Assembly (NCBI RefSeq): GCF_000215935.2
Contig: NZ_AFNU02000001.1
Coordinates: 248,001 to 312,000, forward strand
Direction of reading: 5' to 3'
Source of the DNA: Haloplasma contractile SSD-17B
GTDB lineage: Bacteria > Bacillota_I > Bacilli_A > Haloplasmatales > Haloplasmataceae
DNA: 64,000 bases
In this document: in pieces, positions 60,836 through 64,000 of the stretch
Layout of the letters: every line of letters begins with the position of its first letter
Position numbering within the stretch: the stretch's first letter is position 1
Position numbers and translations under genes: made by a program
Notes under the pieces: model-generated
What the model was told of the DNA's origin: nothing
The model's database searches: none
Seen by the model: the letters and a program-made list of their open reading frames with translations, nothing else

Positions 60836-63800
60836 ATGGTAAAGTACAGTTTTGAGAATGGAAATTTTGTCATCGATTCTTTTGACAAAGCGAAAACGTT
60901 TTCTAGTTTTCTTCCAGGAATCGCAGGATTAAAAGGAATACCGATGTGGGCGTTTTACGTAAACAGAGGACAGGCAATTTCAAGTTTTGGTATCCAAGAC
61001 AAAGGACAGCCAATATTAGAATTCTCACCAGCTAGTATTACGTATCAAAACGTATCAAGGAACGGATTTAGAACGTTCTTAAAGGTAAATGGAGAACTTG
61101 TAGAAGCATTCGACTCTACAAACGAATCAGAACACATAAAAAGAAAAATGTATATCAATGAGGCACAAGTTTCAATTCTAGAACGTAATGAAGACTATGG
61201 ATTTGAGATAAAAGTTGATTACTTTGGAATGCCACAAGAAAATTTTGCGGCACTTGTGCGTAAAGTCGAAATTAAAAATATAACGGATCAAGACTTAACA
61301 ATTGAAGTATTAGATGGTTGTACTGCAATTTTCCCTCATGGTGTTGGTAATGCTGATTATAAAGCAGTAGGAAACTTGCTAAGAAGTTGGATGGATGTAT
61401 ATAATTTAGAGCAAGATTATGCGTTCTATAAATTAAGAGCAAGTACAGGAGATGAAGCTGAAATTAATGAAGTTGAAAAAGGAAACTTCTATCTTTCTTT
61501 CTCAGATGAAGAAGAACTGATTAAACCTATCGTTGATGCTGATTTAATCTTTGGTCATGATACATCACTTGCAAAACCAGTAAACTTTAGCAGTACCTCT
61601 CTAAAAGAAATCCAAAACAGTGAGCAAATAACTGCAAATAAAGTTCCGTGTGGTTTCACAGGAATAAATAAAGTAATTAAAGCAAATGAAACAGTTCGTA
61701 TTAATACGATTATTGGTCATGCACAAGACGTCAACCACATTGAAAACCAAAAGGAAAAACTTGTTGATGCTAAATACATTGATCGAAAACAAACTGAGGC
61801 ATATAACGTCATCCGCAATCTGACAGATGACATTGATACTAAAACAGGTAACAAGTTATTTGATGAATATGCAAGACAATGTTACTTAGATAATCTATTA
61901 CGTGGAGGATATCCAATTAAGCTTAAGAACAAAAAAGATGGATTTGTCTACCATGTTTACTCAAGAAAACACGGTGATTTAGAGCGTGACTATAACTGGT
62001 TCTCGATTGCACCAGAATACTATTCTCAAGGAAACGGGAACTTCCGTGATGCAAACCAAAACCGCCGTAACGATGGATTATTTAACCCCGAAGTCGGAAC
62101 GTATAATATTAAAACGTTTATGAGTTTAATACAAATGGATGGATATAATCCATTATCAGTTGAAGGAAGTTCATTTAACCTTAAAGCAGGGTCTGATGTA
62201 GAAGAATTAGTAAATAAATGTTTTAATTCACATCAAGATGATGTAAAAAATATCTTAAAAAATAACTTTACACCTGGTCGTATCATTAACTATATCTACA
62301 ATAATAATGTTGATTTAAAAGTTGATGAAGAAACAATGTTAGAAGAAGTTTTCAGTCAATCTGAGCAAAATATCGAGGCAAGTTTTGGAGAAGGATACTG
62401 GATTGACCACTGGACATATAATATGGATTTAGTGGATACATTCTTACGAGTATATCCAGACCGTTTAGAAGAATTACTATTTGAAGATGAAACCTATAAA
62501 TACTTCGATAGTCCTGTCTATGTACTACCAAGAAGTGAAAAATACGTATTAAACAAAAGTGGAAATGTTAGACAGTATGGTTCATTACTTCATTATGATG
62601 ATGAAAAGCTAAAACACCTAGGAATTGAATCACGAGCAACAAACTGGATACGCACTGAAAATGGTAAAGGTGATATCTATGAAACAAATTTATTCGTCAA
62701 GTTATTATCACTAGGGTTAGTTAAATATTCGTCAATTGACCCAGCTGGTATAGGAATTGAAATGGATGGTAATAAACCGGGATGGAACGACGCTATGAAT
62801 GGACTACCGGGATTATTCGGTTCTGGTGTCGGTGAGACATTTGAATTAGTTCGCGTTCTTCGCCTTGTAAAAGAAGCATGTGAAACGTTCGAAGGCCAGT
62901 CAGTAAATGTGCCTGAGGAATTAGCATTATTACTAGCTGAATTGACTGACCGAGTAAATAAATTCTTTGAAGGTAAAATTAATCAGCATACATATTGGGA
63001 TCAAGTAGCGACTGCTAGAGAAAATTACCGTGAGAGCATTCGTTTTGGAATTACAGGTAAAGAAATTACTATAAATCTTTCTGAGTTAGACCAAGTAATC
63101 AAATCAATGCTTGATAAAATTGAAATTGGTATTGAGAAAGCGAAAGAATTAGGAGATGGTGTTTACCCTACCTATCTAGTTTTTGGAGCTACTGATTTTG
63201 AAGTAGTCAAAGATGAAGCAGGAAACAAAGTAATCAGTCACTATGGTCTACCTAAAGTAGTTGTAAATGAATTTAAAGTACGTGCATTACCACGCTATGC
63301 AGAAGCGCCAGCACGTTCTATGAAAGTAATAAAAGATAAAGAGGCTAATCTTTTATTACATAAAAATGTTCAAGCAACTGAAATCTATGATAAGAAATTA
63401 CTGATGTATAAGACGTCAGAAAGTATTGCAGATGAGTCGAATGAAATTGGTCGTGCAAGAGCCTTTACACCAGGTTGGTTAGAGCGTGAGGCAATATTCT
63501 TGCACATGACATATAAGTACTTATTAGGTCTAGCAAAAGCAGGACTATATGATGAATATATTGAAGCTGTTAAAACAAATGTCGTTCCATTCTTAAAACC
63601 AGAGGTTTATGGAAGAAGTACATTAGAAAATTCTTCATTTGTTGCGAGTTCTGTCAATCCAAACCCTCATGTCCATGGTCAAGGATTCTATGCTAGATTA
63701 ACTGGTTCAACAGCTGAGTTCTTAAGTATGTGGACATTAATGATGTATGGAAATCAACCGTTCAGAATGGTTGACGGTGAGTTAATCGCTGAATTCAATC

Positions 63801-64000
63801 CAATCATACCGGGTTCTATGTTTGATGAAGACAATAAAGTATCATTTAAATTCTTAGGACATACAACTGTTACATATGTAAATCCTAAGCGAATCGATAC
63901 ATATAATGAAAGTTTATCTACTCAAAAAATTCAACTAGTCATTGAGGGGGAAACAACGACAGTAGAACAATCATATTTACCTCAGAAATACGCTACAATG
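60836..64000 (+). CDS. Large beta-glucan phosphorylase, GH94-related (3' end outside window)
   Basis: Open from the ATG at 60836 (CAGGAGTGG upstream) for 1,055 codons to the window edge without a stop. The N-terminal SSFLPGIAGLKGIPMWAFYV and GFRTFLK region, the WIDHWTYNMDLVDTF segment and the GWNDAMNGLPGLFGSGVGET motif belong to the cellobiose-phosphorylase clan. GWND matches the GDWND signature, so D652 is the probable general acid. The size exceeds ordinary cellobiose phosphorylase (about 800 residues) and resembles the longer relatives (beta-1,2- or beta-1,3-oligoglucan phosphorylases, GH94/GH149/GH161). No signal peptide, so it acts on imported oligosaccharides in the cytoplasm with phosphate. 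Linkage specificity cannot be told by eye. Confidence 0.88.
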   Translation, partial: MVKYSFENGNFVIDSFDKAKTFSSFLPGIAGLKGIPMWAFYVNRGQAISSFGIQDKGQPILEFSPASITYQNVSRNGFRTFLKVNGELVEAFDSTNESEHIKRKMYINEAQVSILERNEDYGFEIKVDYFGMPQENFAALVRKVEIKNITDQDLTIEVLDGCTAIFPHGVGNADYKAVGNLLRSWMDVYNLEQDYAFYKLRASTGDEAEINEVEKGNFYLSFSDEEELIKPIVDADLIFGHDTSLAKPVNFSSTSLKEIQNSEQITANKVPCGFTGINKVIKANETVRINTIIGHAQDVNHIENQKEKLVDAKYIDRKQTEAYNVIRNLTDDIDTKTGNKLFDEYARQCYLDNLLRGGYPIKLKNKKDGFVYHVYSRKHGDLERDYNWFSIAPEYYSQGNGNFRDANQNRRNDGLFNPEVGTYNIKTFMSLIQMDGYNPLSVEGSSFNLKAGSDVEELVNKCFNSHQDDVKNILKNNFTPGRIINYIYNNNVDLKVDEETMLEEVFSQSEQNIEASFGEGYWIDHWTYNMDLVDTFLRVYPDRLEELLFEDETYKYFDSPVYVLPRSEKYVLNKSGNVRQYGSLLHYDDEKLKHLGIESRATNWIRTENGKGDIYETNLFVKLLSLGLVKYSSIDPAGIGIEMDGNKPGWNDAMNGLPGLFGSGVGETFELVRVLRLVKEACETFEGQSVNVPEELALLLAELTDRVNKFFEGKINQHTYWDQVATARENYRESIRFGITGKEITINLSELDQVIKSMLDKIEIGIEKAKELGDGVYPTYLVFGATDFEVVKDEAGNKVISHYGLPKVVVNEFKVRALPRYAEAPARSMKVIKDKEANLLLHKNVQATEIYDKKLLMYKTSESIADESNEIGRARAFTPGWLEREAIFLHMTYKYLLGLAKAGLYDEYIEAVKTNVVPFLKPEVYGRSTLENSSFVASSVNPNPHVHGQGFYARLTGSTAEFLSMWTLMMYGNQPFRMVDGELIAEFNPIIPGSMFDEDNKVSFKFLGHTTVTYVNPKRIDTYNESLSTQKIQLVIEGETTTVEQSYLPQKYATM
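60892..60903. promoter_or_regulatory. LacI/cre-type palindrome inside the phosphorylase gene
   Basis: GAAAACGTTTTC is a perfect 12-bp palindrome 57 bases into the coding sequence. It could act as an auxiliary operator with the sites at 60678-60705, about 210 bases upstream. Confidence 0.5.

Overview
AT-rich chromosomal segment of an endospore-forming, low-GC Bacillota. The genetic code is standard: TGA ends ylmG. TTG starts are common (spoIIGA, the divIVA-position gene, mgtC-like, ytoP-like). Gene order repeatedly matches Bacillus subtilis: spoVID-ysxE-valS; ponA-recU-rnpB; pgsA-recA-rny-ymdB-spoVS; spoIIGA-sigE-sigG-ylmC-ylmE-sepF-ylmG-ylmH-divIVA-ileS; and rsuA-pepV-trmB-ytoP-ytpP-sftA. Protein divergence and AT-richness suggest a deep-branching lineage such as the Haloplasma/Turicibacter neighbourhood rather than Bacillus itself. 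That placement is a guess from gene content, not a measurement. I see no tRNA or rRNA genes, insertion sequences, prophage or CRISPR.

Layout. 1-1.5 kb: end of thyA, dfrA and an acyltransferase. 1.9-7.6 kb: spoVID and ysxE behind a sigma-E-type promoter, a small membrane ORF, and T-box-controlled valS. 7.7-8.8 kb: two thioredoxin-fold proteins. 8.8-11.9 kb: a two-component system and a secreted repeat protein, whose two promoters share an 11-bp-phased direct repeat. 12-16.7 kb: MgtC-like protein, ponA-recU on the minus strand, and RNase P RNA. 16.8-28.7 kb: an accessory locus with a guanine riboswitch, an ABC importer with unusual parts, two secreted SNase-family nucleases and a large OB-fold lipoprotein. 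28.8-36.6 kb: DNA repair and RNA turnover genes plus spoVS. 36.6-47.7 kb: Hsp20, PrsW-like protease, the sporulation sigma-factor cluster, the ylm/sepF/divIVA division cluster and T-box-controlled ileS. 47.9-57.7 kb: acyltransferase, a collagen-like protein behind a sigma-K-type promoter, housekeeping enzymes and the DNA translocase SftA. 57.7-64 kb: a LacI-family regulator, a gene remnant, an aldo/keto reductase and the start of a large beta-glucan phosphorylase, with LacI-type palindromes at several points.

Most interesting. The 16.8-28.7 kb locus looks like an extracellular nucleic-acid scavenging system. Two lipid-anchored nucleases keep their catalytic residues, a 978-residue surface lipoprotein carries repeated OB-fold-like modules, and an ABC importer has Ig-like domains on its binding protein. 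A complete guanine riboswitch with terminator lies upstream and no purine gene follows it. The functional link is inference, because the importer belongs to a family that usually carries sugars. Second is sporulation regulation: a sigma-E-type site before spoVID, and two sigma-K-type sites before a collagen-like gene and a 55-residue membrane protein.
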